In this document: positions 21,791-31,792 of the stretch, one piece after another
How the letters are laid out: each line of letters starts with the position of its first letter
Position numbering within the stretch: the stretch's first letter is position 1
Origin: Bradyrhizobium sp. 186
GTDB lineage: Bacteria; Pseudomonadota; Alphaproteobacteria; Rhizobiales; Xanthobacteraceae
Length of the DNA: 64,000 bases
Direction of reading: 5' to 3'
NCBI RefSeq assembly: GCF_023101685.1
Contig: NZ_CP082164.1
Location: 8,990,001-9,054,000 of the forward strand
Program-made: the position numbers and the translations under genes
The notes under the pieces: model-generated
What the model saw: the letters and a program-made list of their open reading frames with translations, nothing else
What the model was told of the DNA's origin: nothing
Databases searched by the model: none

Positions 21791-22297
21791 GTGTATCACT
21801 CCGTCGAGGTTGATGGCGTCGACCATCAGTTATGGCTTTCACCCTGCCAATCCGGCTCCTATCATCTTCACTTGCGCGACCAAGTCATTTCCCCGGTCGC
21901 GTTCGCCCAATACGGCGAGAATTCAGGTGTCCTGACCATTGCCGGCGAGACCGAACGGGTCCGCTTCGTCATCGAAGGCGACCTGATTCACGTCCACATC
22001 CGTGGCATGACGCGTGTTTTGCGCTACAGCGACCCGTTGCGAACGCTCGCTTGCGTGAACCAAGAGGAAAGTTCGCTCATGACCCGCGCACCGATGCCGG
22101 GAGTAGTCGTTACGATCGCGGTTTCGCCTGGTCAACCGGTATCCGCAGGCGCGGCGCTGATGATGATTGAGAGCATGAAGCTGGAAACTATTATTCGCTC
22201 TTCACAGGATGGCGTAGTCGATCGAATCCATTTCAAAGAAGGGGAGAGCTTCGAGCGGGATGCTGTGCTGATTACGCTATCGAAAGAAGGGCGCTGA
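21791..22297 (+). CDS. Biotin carboxyl carrier (BT-BCCP) part of the alpha subunit
   Basis: About 168 residues from GTG at 21791, one base after the upstream stop, with GGAGA 7 nt before it. The first 100 residues look like the BT domain that docks alpha and beta subunits. The C-terminal 70 residues are a biotinyl domain with AMP-less variant MIESMKLETII, whose Lys in SMK is the biotin site. Residue lengths of this and the preceding cistron sum to about 657, the size of a fused alpha subunit. A single-base deletion at the junction would fuse them (HWRN then DVYHSVE). Confidence 0.8.
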   Translation: MYHSVEVDGVDHQLWLSPCQSGSYHLHLRDQVISPVAFAQYGENSGVLTIAGETERVRFVIEGDLIHVHIRGMTRVLRYSDPLRTLACVNQEESSLMTRAPMPGVVVTIAVSPGQPVSAGAALMMIESMKLETIIRSSQDGVVDRIHFKEGESFERDAVLITLSKEGR

Positions 22298-22298
22298 A

Positions 22299-23906
22299 AT
22301 GCTACGAATCGCTTCTGGGGCGAATGTCAATTCGCAAGACTTTCGTCAAAACGAGCTCCACAACAGGCGGCTTGCTGACGAGTTGAAGGAGCGGCAACGT
22401 GCCGTCCGCTTCCAGCGGCCCGAGCGGGAGCTCGAGCGCCTTCGACGTCAAAATAAGCTGTTTGTACGAGATCGGATCGACGCCTTGCTCGATCCAAAAA
22501 CTCCGTTCCTCGAGCTTTCAACGCTGGCCGCTAACAAGGCCTATAACGGCGAAGTGCCCGGCGCGGCACAGGTCGTCGGCATCGGGATCGTCGCGGGTCG
22601 CGAGGTGATGGTTCATGCAGACGACGCAAGCGTAAAGGGCGGCGCATGGTATCCGTTGTCTGTCAAGAAGATAGTGCGAGCCTTGGACATCGCAATCGAG
22701 AATCGCCTCTCAGTGATTCATTTGTGCGACGGCGCCGGAGGATTCCTACCTTTTCAGGCAGAGTTCTTCGCCGATCGCTACTTCGCGGGTCGGATCCTCC
22801 GTAACCAATCCATTCTCTCCAAGATGGGAGTACCGCAGGTCGCGATCGCAATGGGTCATTGCACAGCGGGAGCGGCCTACGTCCCGGCGCTTAGCGAATT
22901 CAACATTATGGTCGAGGATACGGGAGCTATATTTCTCGGTGGCCCTCCAGTCGTGAAAGCTGCTACCGGTGAAGACGTATCGGCACAGGAGCTTGGGGGC
23001 GCCCACATGCATACGAGCGTGTCGGGCACGAGCGATTATTCCGCAAGCTCCGATATGCACGCTATTGCGATCGCACGTGATATCGTTGCCAGATTCCATC
23101 GGGCCGCGAAGACTCCGATTGATCAAGCCGCCCCGGAGCCCCCTGCCTACGACGCATCGGAACTATACGGCATTATTCCAAAGGACCCTCGAGTGCAGTT
23201 CGACATGCGGGAGATCATCGCCCGCATGATCGATGGTAGCCGATTTCACGAATACCAGCCGCGTTTCGGCACGTCCCTGCTGTGCGGTTTCGCGCGGCTT
23301 CATGGATATCAAATAGGGATTCTTGCAAATAATGGCGTGCTGCTCAGCGAAAGTGCGCTGAAGGGCGCTCACTTCATCCAACTATGCGACAAGAACCGGA
23401 CGCCCCTGCTCTTCCTGCAGAATACAACGGGTTTCATGGTCGGCCGCGAATACGAACGCCGTGGCATAACCAAGGATGGTGCCAAGCTGATCATGGCCGT
23501 CTCGGGAGCGTCGGTCCCAAAATTCACGGTCGTTTGCAACAGCTCGCACGGAGCAGGTACCTACGCTATGGCGGGACGTGCTTTCGATCCTCGGTTCGTC
23601 TTCACCTGGCCGCAGTCTCAGATCTCTGCGATGGGCGCCGAGCAAGCGGCAGGTGTGCTGACCCACGTTAAGACCAGACAACTGGCCCGTGACGGTGGGC
23701 AGCTCGCAGAGCAGGAGCTGGCAGCCATTCGAGGTCCCCTTCTCGACGAGTATCGGGAACGATCCAGCGCCTACTATGCAACCTCCGAAATCTGGGACGA
23801 CGGAATTCTTGATCCAGTCGATACCCGAAGTGCACTCGCGATCGCCCTGAGCGCTTCGCTGAATGCTCCCATCGAAGCGCCCCATTATGGCGTATTCCGA
23901 ATGTAG
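22299..23906 (+). CDS. Carboxyltransferase (beta) subunit of an acyl-CoA carboxylase
   Basis: 535 residues, the length of methylcrotonyl/geranyl-type beta subunits. Crotonase-fold landmarks include VIHLCDGAGGFLPFQAE (about 145), MGHCTAGAAYVPALSE (acyl-CoA oxyanion loop), FLGGPPVVKAATGEDVSAQE, LGGAHMHTSVSGTSDY and, in the second half, NTTGFMVGREYERRGITKDG and GAGTYAMAGRAFDPRF. The ATG overlaps the carrier-protein stop region (TGAAATG), with GAAGG upstream. It transfers CO2 from carboxybiotin to an acyl-CoA. The LGGA-SGTSDY region favours the methylcrotonyl-type over acetyl-CoA carboxylase, but the substrate is not proven. Confidence 0.88.
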   Translation: MLRIASGANVNSQDFRQNELHNRRLADELKERQRAVRFQRPERELERLRRQNKLFVRDRIDALLDPKTPFLELSTLAANKAYNGEVPGAAQVVGIGIVAGREVMVHADDASVKGGAWYPLSVKKIVRALDIAIENRLSVIHLCDGAGGFLPFQAEFFADRYFAGRILRNQSILSKMGVPQVAIAMGHCTAGAAYVPALSEFNIMVEDTGAIFLGGPPVVKAATGEDVSAQELGGAHMHTSVSGTSDYSASSDMHAIAIARDIVARFHRAAKTPIDQAAPEPPAYDASELYGIIPKDPRVQFDMREIIARMIDGSRFHEYQPRFGTSLLCGFARLHGYQIGILANNGVLLSESALKGAHFIQLCDKNRTPLLFLQNTTGFMVGREYERRGITKDGAKLIMAVSGASVPKFTVVCNSSHGAGTYAMAGRAFDPRFVFTWPQSQISAMGAEQAAGVLTHVKTRQLARDGGQLAEQELAAIRGPLLDEYRERSSAYYATSEIWDDGILDPVDTRSALAIALSASLNAPIEAPHYGVFRM

Positions 23907-24426
23907 CCGGCAGGAGTCGAACGTCCGTGTCTGTCGATTCTACTCTCTAACTGGAGTCCAAATCGACGGATCGTCTTGTCCCCGGCATGAGCCAGATTGG
24001 TGTCGCCCACATTCCGGGCAGAACTCGAATTCGCGACCTTGGTCAAATTAGACCAACCCGGTTCTAAGTGGTGCGTTGAATTCGGTGACCACGTTGTCGA
24101 TCAGGACAACGGCGTTGCGTCGAAGCAGGCGGAGCTGGGTCGCATAGGCCTGATTGGCCGCGCATCGAACCTCGCGTGGGGACCACGCAAATTGCGTAAC
24201 ACTCGAGATGATCTGCTCGTTACACTTCTAGCATTGGTAGTGTAATTGCGAGGCTCCTGCGGGTCGAAGCCATCGACATCTGGAGTTCGCGATTGATGCA
24301 AGCGCGGGCTGCCCTGCTGACTCTGATCCACCAACGGACGCGTCAGTCACATTAGATCTAAGGTGCGCCCTGCTGATGGATTGTTGGTCCATTCATCACC
24401 GACGATAATAATCCTTGGGAGGAGAC

Positions 24427-24543
24427 ATGCAAGCCATCATACCGATCGCAGTCAACGATTCCACGACGGGCTGGGTGCAGAAGAAGTCGTCCCGCCATGC
24501 TCGACTATGGAACCACCCACCGTCTTGCCGTCCAATCGTCTGA
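24427..24543 (+). CDS. Mini ORF, possibly the 5' stub of a lost gene
   Basis: A textbook GGGAGGAG Shine-Dalgarno lies about 3 nt before an ATG. The product is only 38 residues (MQAIIPIAVNDSTTG...). The start looks genuine, but the frame closes in sequence that resembles spacer. Either a small peptide or the beginning of a gene whose remainder has been deleted. Confidence 0.2.
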   Translation: MQAIIPIAVNDSTTGWVQKKSSRHARLWNHPPSCRPIV

Positions 24544-24596
24544 TCTGATCTCGAGCAAAGAACACTTGCTCCTTTGCAGGTGAACGCCATCGATAG

Positions 24597-24630
24597 CTTG
24601 ATTCTTACGTAGCGTCAGGTTGTAGGATTG
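24597..24630 (+). repeat. Dispersed element, copy 4 (diverged)
   Basis: CTTGATTCTTACGTAGCGTC followed by AGGTTGTAGGATT aligns without gaps to the copy at 19288, with about 24 of 34 positions identical. Confidence 0.4.
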
Positions 24631-25171
24631 CAGAGCGGACTGACGTTCAAGCTGACACCGCGCATGCCTCGACAACGCATACGCGGTCCGAGCCGGACCG
24701 GTTGCCGAGCTGCATGACCCCACTAACGCCCGTTTCGAATGACGCCTCGCTGTTGAACGCAGAAAACGAAAACGGGTGAGAATGATGTCATGGGCGCGCA
24801 AGTATCGATAACGAGTGACTTAGGATCAGTGCAAACATCCACTAAGCCCACAGACGCTGCCGGTAACGAGCGCCGATGATGCCGCGACGTAATGCCATAT
24901 CAGGGGCAACATGCAGTGTATTGGTCAGGATCTCGAGCTATGCGCCAGCGCCAGCTGGGAGCATCAACGGGAGTAGTCGTGTGTGGCATCGACGTCATCC
25001 TGCAACCGTCGAGTTCGGCTCGATCCCACAAAACCCCAACGTTTGTCCTATCATATATCAGCAAAGAACAGTGTGGGTATCGACAACGTGGAAGATGAGA
25101 TCAACTAGCGGATTGAGGTCGCGCTCGCACGCGCGACTGGCCAATTGGAACGACTAAGCACGTGTAGAGCA

Positions 25172-26185
25172 ATGAACGCCCTCAAATCGATCATTAGCAA
25201 AGTTGCTACAGGTGCCACGCTGACCCGCGAGGAGACCGCAACAGCCTTTGAAATCATGATGTCGGGCCAGGCGACATCCTCCCAGATCGGGGGATTATTA
25301 ATGGGGATGCGGGTACGTGGCGAAACCGTAGAAGAAGTCACCGGCGCAGCCTCGGCCATGAGGAGCAAAATGCTCCGGGTCAGTGCGCCCCCCGATCCTG
25401 TCGACATCGTTGGTACGGGCGGTGACGCTTCGGGCTCAGTCAACGTGTCGACATGCGCCTCATTCATCGTCGCCGGGGCCGGCGTTCCTGTGGCCAAGCA
25501 TGGCAACCGCGCCGTGTCCTCACTATCAGGCGCTGCTGACGTCTTGGCCCGCCTCGGCGTGAAGGTCGACCTCCCGCCTGTAGGCGTTGCTCGTTGTGTG
25601 CACGAAGCTGGCATCGGCTTCATGCTTGCGCCCATCCGTCATCCGGCCATGCACCGTGTTGCTCAGATCCGAGCGGCACTTGGGACCCGCACGATCTTCA
25701 ATCTAGTCGGCCCGCTCGCAAATCCGGCCGGAGTCAAGCGGCAGATCGTCGGAGTGTTTTCGCGGCGATGGGTGCAGCCCTTGGCGCAGGTGTTAAAGAA
25801 CCTTGGTGCTGAGTCGGTGTGGGTGGTGCATGGCTCAGATGGACTCGATGAGATCACCCTCACCGGGCCGACGTTTGTTGCCGCGCTAGAGAGAGATGCG
25901 ATCCGTACCTTCGAAGTCACCCCGGAAGAAGCGGGCCTCGCCCGCTGCCACAACGAGGCGCTGAGGGGCGGCAACGCCGATGCCAATGCAATCGCGCTGC
26001 AAAGCGTGCTCGACGGCATGCCAAGTCCGTACCGCGATGTTGCTCTTCTCAACGCCGCCGCGGCAATGATCGTGGCCGGCCACGCAAGCAGCTTGAAGGA
26101 CGGCGTCGCCCTTGGGCAAGAATCCCTTAATAGCGGTGCGGCAGCCGCGCGATTGAAACACCTGATCGCGATCTCCAATGCTTGA
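25172..26185 (+). CDS. trpD: Anthranilate phosphoribosyltransferase
   Basis: 337 residues, standard TrpD length. The N-terminal helical part has [20 protein letters not shown]. The PRPP loop is [19 protein letters not shown] (about 80-98, GTGGD). [18 protein letters not shown] (KHGNR) and [20 protein letters not shown] [14 protein letters not shown] are also diagnostic. It joins anthranilate to PRPP in tryptophan synthesis. The Shine-Dalgarno (TAGAG) is weak. It is solitary, with no trpC, trpE or trpG nearby, so it is likely a duplicate carried by the island. Its function may relate to anthranilate or auxin metabolism, which is inference. Confidence 0.95.
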   Translation: MNALKSIISKVATGATLTREETATAFEIMMSGQATSSQIGGLLMGMRVRGETVEEVTGAASAMRSKMLRVSAPPDPVDIVGTGGDASGSVNVSTCASFIVAGAGVPVAKHGNRAVSSLSGAADVLARLGVKVDLPPVGVARCVHEAGIGFMLAPIRHPAMHRVAQIRAALGTRTIFNLVGPLANPAGVKRQIVGVFSRRWVQPLAQVLKNLGAESVWVVHGSDGLDEITLTGPTFVAALERDAIRTFEVTPEEAGLARCHNEALRGGNADANAIALQSVLDGMPSPYRDVALLNAAAAMIVAGHASSLKDGVALGQESLNSGAAAARLKHLIAISNA

Positions 26186-26470
26186 CACGGCCGATGTACG
26201 ACATTTTGAACACCAACATCGAAGCCTACGAGCGCGAAGAGATTGCAGGCGCAAAGCGCGAGTTGCCTCTGCCACACGTCGAGGCGCTTACCGAGGTTGC
26301 CGGGTCACAGACGCAGCAGCCCCGCTTTCGAATCGACGGGAGCAGGATGCGCGAAAGGCCTCAGATCGCGAAGACCAGTGCGAAGCAGCCTGCCGAGACA
26401 ATCGGCAAAGGCCGCGGCCGAAGCTTAGGTTCTCAATTTTGTGTGCACGCAACGCGTCAAAGGATAAGCA

Positions 26471-26662
26471 ATGACGTCCCCACGAACGGTAGAAGCGCTC
26501 GCATCTATGGCAAAGATAGAACACATCATTCGGAAATTTCGGGAGGTCATCGATACAGACAGCTCCATCCCCCCAAATCTGCGGGGTACGCTGCACACAA
26601 CACTCGATAAGCATCTTCTCGCTGCAAAAAAGCAGATTGTCGACGATTCCGGAATCCACTAG
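26471..26662 (+). CDS. Small hypothetical protein
   Basis: 63 residues starting MTSPRTVEALASMAKIEHII behind AAAGGA at good spacing. It is predicted largely helical and amphipathic (EHIIRKFREVIDT; LHTTLDKHLLAAKKQIV). No family was recognised. The good ribosome-binding site and even residue composition make it a plausible real gene. Confidence 0.4.
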   Translation: MTSPRTVEALASMAKIEHIIRKFREVIDTDSSIPPNLRGTLHTTLDKHLLAAKKQIVDDSGIH

Positions 26663-26996
26663 GTGCTCTCATGCCGCTGCGCGCGGAGAGCTGCTGACGC
26701 CCCCAAACCTCGGAGTGGCGTCATCTTGCGGGCCCGTGGGTGCCGGTGGTTCACCCGTACCTATACCGATGGCGACGACGAGTTCGTGAGCCACGGCTTA
26801 CGCTTTTTGGCCCAGTCCTGCGCGAAGGCCTTGATGCCCGGAGTGCCTCAGGATCGTAGGGATAACGTCCCTGGAATACGGTCGGCTTCTGAAGGCTGAA
26901 GTGTGCAAGTACTATCTGGATGATATCGCCACAACGAAAACGCGGAAAACCGAACACCCTCCGAGGCAGATTATGAGGGGCCAGCTTTCTTCCGAA

Positions 26997-27510
26997 ATGC
27001 ACAATGTTCCGTCAATTCAAGCGACAGAGTTCAGGCAAGCCATACAAAATCTGCCGAGTGGCGTCGCCATCGTAACGACGGGAACGGCTGTCGGGCGGCG
27101 TGGTCTGACGCTCAGTTCTGTGACTTCGATCTGCATGGAGCCGCCCTGCGCGGTGGTCGGTATTAATGCCAGTTCCGAAACGCATGACGCGATATTCGCC
27201 AGACGCAGCTTTGGAGTGAGTCTTCTCGGCGGCGACCAGGAGGATCTCGCGCTACGCTTTGGCGGCCGGGAAGGTGTGAAAGGTCACCAGCGTTTCGATA
27301 TCGCGCCATGGAGTCAGGGGGCTCCTCGACGTACCGCTTCTGCGAAGCGCACCTTGCGCGCTCGAGTGCGTTTTGCACGATCACAAGGTGATTGGCACGC
27401 ATACCATCTTTGTCGGACGAATTATCGCGACCCGGCTCTGTCTTCACCGGCCGCGTTTCCGACGGCGATTTTACCGCGTCGCATCGCAAGACTCGACGGC
27501 CTCGGCGTGA
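26997..27510 (+). pseudogene. Flavin reductase-like FMN-binding protein, frameshifted
   Basis: FRQAIQNLPSGVAIVTTG and LTLSSVTSICMEPPCAVVGI are the canonical start of NADH:flavin reductases that serve two-component monooxygenases. Then SFGVSLLGGDQEDLALRFGG follows. After PWSQG (about 27318) the family continues in another frame as LLDVPLLRSAPCALECVLHD, then HKVIGTHTIFVGRI, ending at 27510. The restored product would be about 170 residues, the normal length. One indel breaks it. Confidence 0.7.
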
Positions 27511-28406
27511 TGGCAAGGGCGCGCATACCCACTATGAGCAGCTCTACATTTCGTTATTTGAACCGCGTGGGCGGCTATAGCATCGGCTCTACCAGACGCT
27601 GCGATGATTGCTGCGCGACGCGATATCTGCCATCGCCATTTGCCGCCGTACGGCGGCGCGCTCGCGCATTCGCGCGGCTCGTTCTTCAGGGCAGGCGCCG
27701 CAGCTGGGGTGCATCTCGTGAATTGCGTTGGCGGGACAAAGGCACGCTATGGCGTGAGGGTCGAGTGCGGAAGACGTGGTACTGTGTATTTCTCGGTTGC
27801 GGCGACTTATTAAGCTTGGCATCGCGAGCTCTTCCACTTTTCCTATCGGCGTTGCCCGGTGAGCCTCGGAAAAATTTGATCCAGCGACAAGACCAAGGGG
27901 CTTGAATCGCACGTAACGTTAAATTGTACGATCTCAAGGTACACCAGTCTTGGGCTGGTCGAGATAAGGATTGCGAATGTTCGAGCATTTCAGAATCGCA
28001 CCGCACCGTCTTACCTCGATCATCGCGACGGTGCGGCTTGCGGGTGGTCCTGATGGGCTCGACAATCTACGGCCGGCACCATACGCCTTCTCTGATCCAC
28101 ATCGCTGGAGAGCTGGTCAATTCAGAGGACGTCAACGTCACCCCTACCGCGCTGTGCGGCTCCCCCCGTTGCAGATTGGAAACCGAGTTCCTCCGCGGGC
28201 CGGGACACCCGTGGAGATCAGTTGAACCAAGGCGTTTTTGGTTCTGTTCGCTCAGCCCGCTTGGAGCTCGCACGGCGCCATCATCTCGGAAATGCAGGAC
28301 GGTCGATCCGACCTCCGATGGTTCCAATCGGCTTAGGCGGCTTATGTCGGTCGGCTTGACCGGCGCGACAATCGCGAAAGATTGCTTCGCATTTCGGGGC
28401 AGCACG
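27511..28406. other. Spacer with dispersed element
   Basis: No recognisable gene. It holds the copy of the dispersed element at 27901-27934. Frames on both strands are unassigned. Confidence 0.4.
27901..27934 (+). repeat. Dispersed element, copy 5
   Basis: CTTGAATCGCACGTAACGTT followed by AAATTGTACGATCT differs from the copy at 19288 at only two or three of 34 positions, so this pair is the most recent. Confidence 0.65.
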
Positions 28407-28671
28407 ATGAAAAAACCCGACGGTGCCAAGAACGTTCTGTTGGTCGACCACACTGAAGGTCAATGCCGAGCCATAGTCGGCTTCAAAGATGAAGATTCCA
28501 GATCTCCCTATATGTGCGGTGAGCCTGTAAGTCGGAAACCTGAAGAAGATAACGTCATGGTGCGCTTATCACTACGCGCAGATGCACGCCAGCGCTGTCG
28601 GACAAAACGGAGCCCGTGACGAAGCGCCTCCGCCTTTACGCTTTAAGAGATTTACATCGAGCCCGGGCTGA
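28407..28671 (+). pseudogene. Small Cys/His zinc-site protein resembling the GcrA C-terminus, frameshifted
   Basis: The frame from MKKPDGAKNVLLVDHTEGQC carries CRAIVG and MCGEPV. About 17 residues later a shift is needed to read WCAYHYAQMHAS, ending near 28671. The order CRxxxG, CGxPV, WCxYHY matches the Cys/Cys/Cys-His cluster at the end of GcrA-type cell-cycle regulators and of short rhizobial relatives. There is no N-terminal helix-turn-helix. It may be a broken member of a small orphan family rather than GcrA itself. Confidence 0.4.
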
Positions 28672-28841
28672 TGACGTCGTCAAGACCGTATGCTTCCGAC
28701 TGAGATCGCTTGACTGCTCGCGTGCCTGAAGGCCATCCGATGCGATCTGATCGCGATCGAGAGCTTCCGAACGACTCAGGAGGTCAGGGGTTTAAGCAGT
28801 TTTGCAAGTACGTAGCGAACCTGAGCGAAAAGGGGACAAAG

Positions 28842-30374
28842 GTGGATCTTTGTACACTGATTGAGCGTAACGCGTCGTTTACTCCCGACAAACCCGCGAT
28901 CCACTTCGACGGGGGCACCCTAAGCTACGCCGCCTTCACTCAAAGGATCGAGCAAATCGCTCGTGCTCTAAAACACCAGCTCGGCATCGAGAGAGGCGAC
29001 CGCGTCGCGATCCTTGGCCTCAACCGGCCCGACTACCTGGCCCTGCTCTATGCCTGCGCGCGACTCGGCGCAATGCTCGTTCCATTAAATTGGCGGCTTA
29101 CGGTCGCGGAACAGTTGTTCATCCTCTCCGACGCCCGTCCCAAAGTGCTAGTTCTAGAACAGGCCTTTGATGCGCTGCTACCAGCTCTGGCGAGGCAATT
29201 GCCCGATACCTTTGTTGCCGGGTTGGACTTTTCGCCTCTCGGCGGAAGCAAGTGGGACTGCCTGGTAGACCAGGGCCGAGGCGACGATCGCAATCAGCAC
29301 ACGGATCTGTCTTGCCCGCTTCTGATTGTCTATACTTCGGGTACCACAGGGCGGCCGAAAGGCGCTGTGCTGCGTCAAGAAGCGTTGCTGTGGAATGGAA
29401 TTATGAGTCAGCACATGCATAACCTCGGCTCGACCGATCATGTCCTGACAGTCTTGCCGCTATTTCACGTTGGCGGCCTGAATATCCAGACCACGCCGGC
29501 GTTGCATCACGGCGCGACCGTCACCATTCACACGCGATTTACGCCCGAGGCGACGCTTGCTGCGATCGAACGCGACAGACCTACGCTGGCAGCGTTGGTG
29601 CCTGCCACGATGCAATTCCTAACCGACCATCCTCAGTGGCGGACGACGGACCTCTCCTCACTGAAGGCAATTTGCACCGGTTCAACGATGGTCCCGCAGC
29701 ACCTTATCGAACGCTTTGTCGCGCGTGGGGTGCCAGTGCTGCAGGTTTACGGTTCGACCGAGACCTGCCCTATTGCTGTGTATACGAGGCTCGGCGGCGA
29801 TCTTACGCGTAATGGCTCAAGCGGCCTGCCCGGCCTATGCTGCGAAGCTGCTATTCTCGATGATACCGGCAACAACTTGCAGGCAGGCAGCCCGGGCGAG
29901 ATCGCCGTACGGGGCCCCAATGTCTTCAGCGGGTATTGGGGCGCTCAACAAGCAACGCGCGAGGCTTTGCACAACGGCTGGTATCTCACCGGTGACATCG
30001 GCCGCCGCGATGCCGATGGCTACTTTTGGGTTCATGATCGCAAAAGGAACCTGATCATTTCCGGTGGAGAAAATATCTACCCGGCGGAAGTAGAGCGCGC
30101 GCTTATGGAGCATCCCGATGTCGCAGACTGCGCCGTTGTCGGTCGACCCGATCCGCGCTGGGATGAGGTGCCGATCGCTTATGTGATCAGGCGGCCGGGG
30201 GTTCGGCTTGACGCGGAAGCATTAACGGCGCATGCAGGCTCACAGCTCGCCCGCTTTAAGGTGCCGCGCGAAATTATTTTCACGGAAGAATTGCCACGGA
30301 CGGCGTTGGGCAAGATCCAGCATTTCGTGCTGAAGGGGCTTACACGATCAAGCCAGCACAACGACGGCGACTGA
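28842..30374 (+). CDS. Class I acyl-CoA ligase (AMP-forming)
   Basis: 510 residues from the GTG at 28842, which follows AAAAGGGGACAAAG; the frame is open upstream to 28710. P-loop motif LLIVYTSGTTGRPKGAVL (about 170). The adenylate-site blocks are VYGSTETCPIA (about 300), GWYLTGDIGRRDADGYFWVH and DRKRNLIISGGENIYPAEVE (hinge), with the catalytic lysine near LPRTALGKIQH. It makes acyl-CoA from a carboxylic acid, ATP and CoA. With the carboxylase operon 5 kb upstream it could feed the same acyl-CoA route, but nothing links them directly. Confidence 0.9.
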   Translation: MDLCTLIERNASFTPDKPAIHFDGGTLSYAAFTQRIEQIARALKHQLGIERGDRVAILGLNRPDYLALLYACARLGAMLVPLNWRLTVAEQLFILSDARPKVLVLEQAFDALLPALARQLPDTFVAGLDFSPLGGSKWDCLVDQGRGDDRNQHTDLSCPLLIVYTSGTTGRPKGAVLRQEALLWNGIMSQHMHNLGSTDHVLTVLPLFHVGGLNIQTTPALHHGATVTIHTRFTPEATLAAIERDRPTLAALVPATMQFLTDHPQWRTTDLSSLKAICTGSTMVPQHLIERFVARGVPVLQVYGSTETCPIAVYTRLGGDLTRNGSSGLPGLCCEAAILDDTGNNLQAGSPGEIAVRGPNVFSGYWGAQQATREALHNGWYLTGDIGRRDADGYFWVHDRKRNLIISGGENIYPAEVERALMEHPDVADCAVVGRPDPRWDEVPIAYVIRRPGVRLDAEALTAHAGSQLARFKVPREIIFTEELPRTALGKIQHFVLKGLTRSSQHNDGD

Positions 30375-31792
30375 AGATTTCGATCGGGTTTGGCATTTCC
30401 TTTACCCCGCAGGCGTGGCCGCTGAGGGCCGCGAAAACCCCACGGGTCACCGCGTGTATGCGAACACGGCAGCTGCGAGTTGATCATTGTCGGCGCCTTT
30501 CCGTCGAATAACGTTGCCCCGAGGTCGCTGATGCCGCGGATCCTCATTATGAATGCCGGTACCGCGCAAATGTCGGGCTCTGATCTGGCGACAACCCAAC
30601 TTTCGCTTGCCTCCAAGTCGGCTTGGTCTCCGTGTAGTTTGCACAGGAGGGAGATAGGGGGCCCGACCACAGTCCGGTTTTGGTAAGTCTAGGATTCGCC
30701 GACTGATATCTCTGGATGCTCGCGCAGTTTGAAAGGAGAAGCATTAGAACGCGTCATTTGAACCTCAGAAACGGGAGAGAACGCTGCATGGACGAGAAGG
30801 CAAGAGAGCTCAACAGAGCGGCACTCACAAGCGCTTCTCGGCCCATGCGCCTCCTTCTCGGTCTGCAGAGCAGACCGCCGAGCTGCACGACGCCAGAGTT
30901 GGCATGGTTCGGAATGTCTCTTGAAATGCTGCTGGCGGCATACATTGCCATCCTCTCACCGAATATCGCGATTTACGTCTCCTGCGCTTTGAACTTGCGA
31001 ATCAGATCGCAAATGCCGTTGCAGTCGACGTATGTCGACGGTTCGCACGAGACGTCGTCCATGTCTTCAGAGGTGCCGCACTCTTCCAGGAAGTTAATAG
31101 AGGTGCTGAGCCGGAGCGACGTCGCCAGTTGGGGTACCCGTCCTCACTCAGCCGATATTCCGATCGTCCATCCCATCTCCGTTTTTGGCTCCTCGACGCC
31201 ACCGGCGCCCGCGTCAGTTAGAGCTTTGCCCGTGTTGCTGCCGGCGTATTCTGGGACGTGATCGAACTGCCCATGCCGTCTTTGGGAGCGAAATTTGTAT
31301 CAATCTTCCTATCAACCGATGAGTAGCGCGCCATTGGAGCCCGTCCGGGTTCAAAAGGAGAGATCGCTTTTGCGAACCTGCGTGGACGCTCGCCCTTGAC
31401 GAGTGCTTGCAGCAATCCCCGTACCAGCGCCTTGCTGAATAAAGCTTCTGATTATGCCCGGAACAATTAGCGACCTGTCGATCGCGCAAGGCGTCTTGAA
31501 CCTGACCTGACTTGTTCGGCAGTCCGAAACCGCACAACAAGCGCCGGCCTCATAGTGTTAGCCTCGGACATTGCTGTTGAGGAGCATGCGCCGAGCCAGA
31601 TGGAATTGCTGGAACGCGGCCTCATTTTAATCGGACCGCATCGACCCGGGCCGAGAGTGCGAGATGGTCGTTACCGCTCTCACAGCGCGGAAAGCGATTA
31701 TGCTTGCTCCAAGATCAGGGCGTTAGGGGTCACGGCGAGATTGGTCACCAGCATGCCAACGATCCCATTGGTAAAATGAAACCGGCTTTGAC
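30375..31792. other. Spacer with an unassigned degenerate coding relic
   Basis: A plus-strand frame from about 30925 to the stop at 31219-31221 reads TEYRDLRLLRFELANQIANA and VAVDVCRRFARDVV, with protein-like composition. It follows an in-frame stop at about 30922, before which the frame reads AELHDARVGMVRNVS. It looks like a real gene killed by a nonsense codon, but no family was recognised. The rest is featureless. Confidence 0.35.

Larger units (their letters stand above)
23907..25171. other. Spacer between the carboxylase operon and trpD
   Basis: No substantial gene. It holds a mini open frame behind a strong Shine-Dalgarno (24427) and a diverged copy of the dispersed element (24597). 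The remaining frames are unassigned. Confidence 0.4.
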
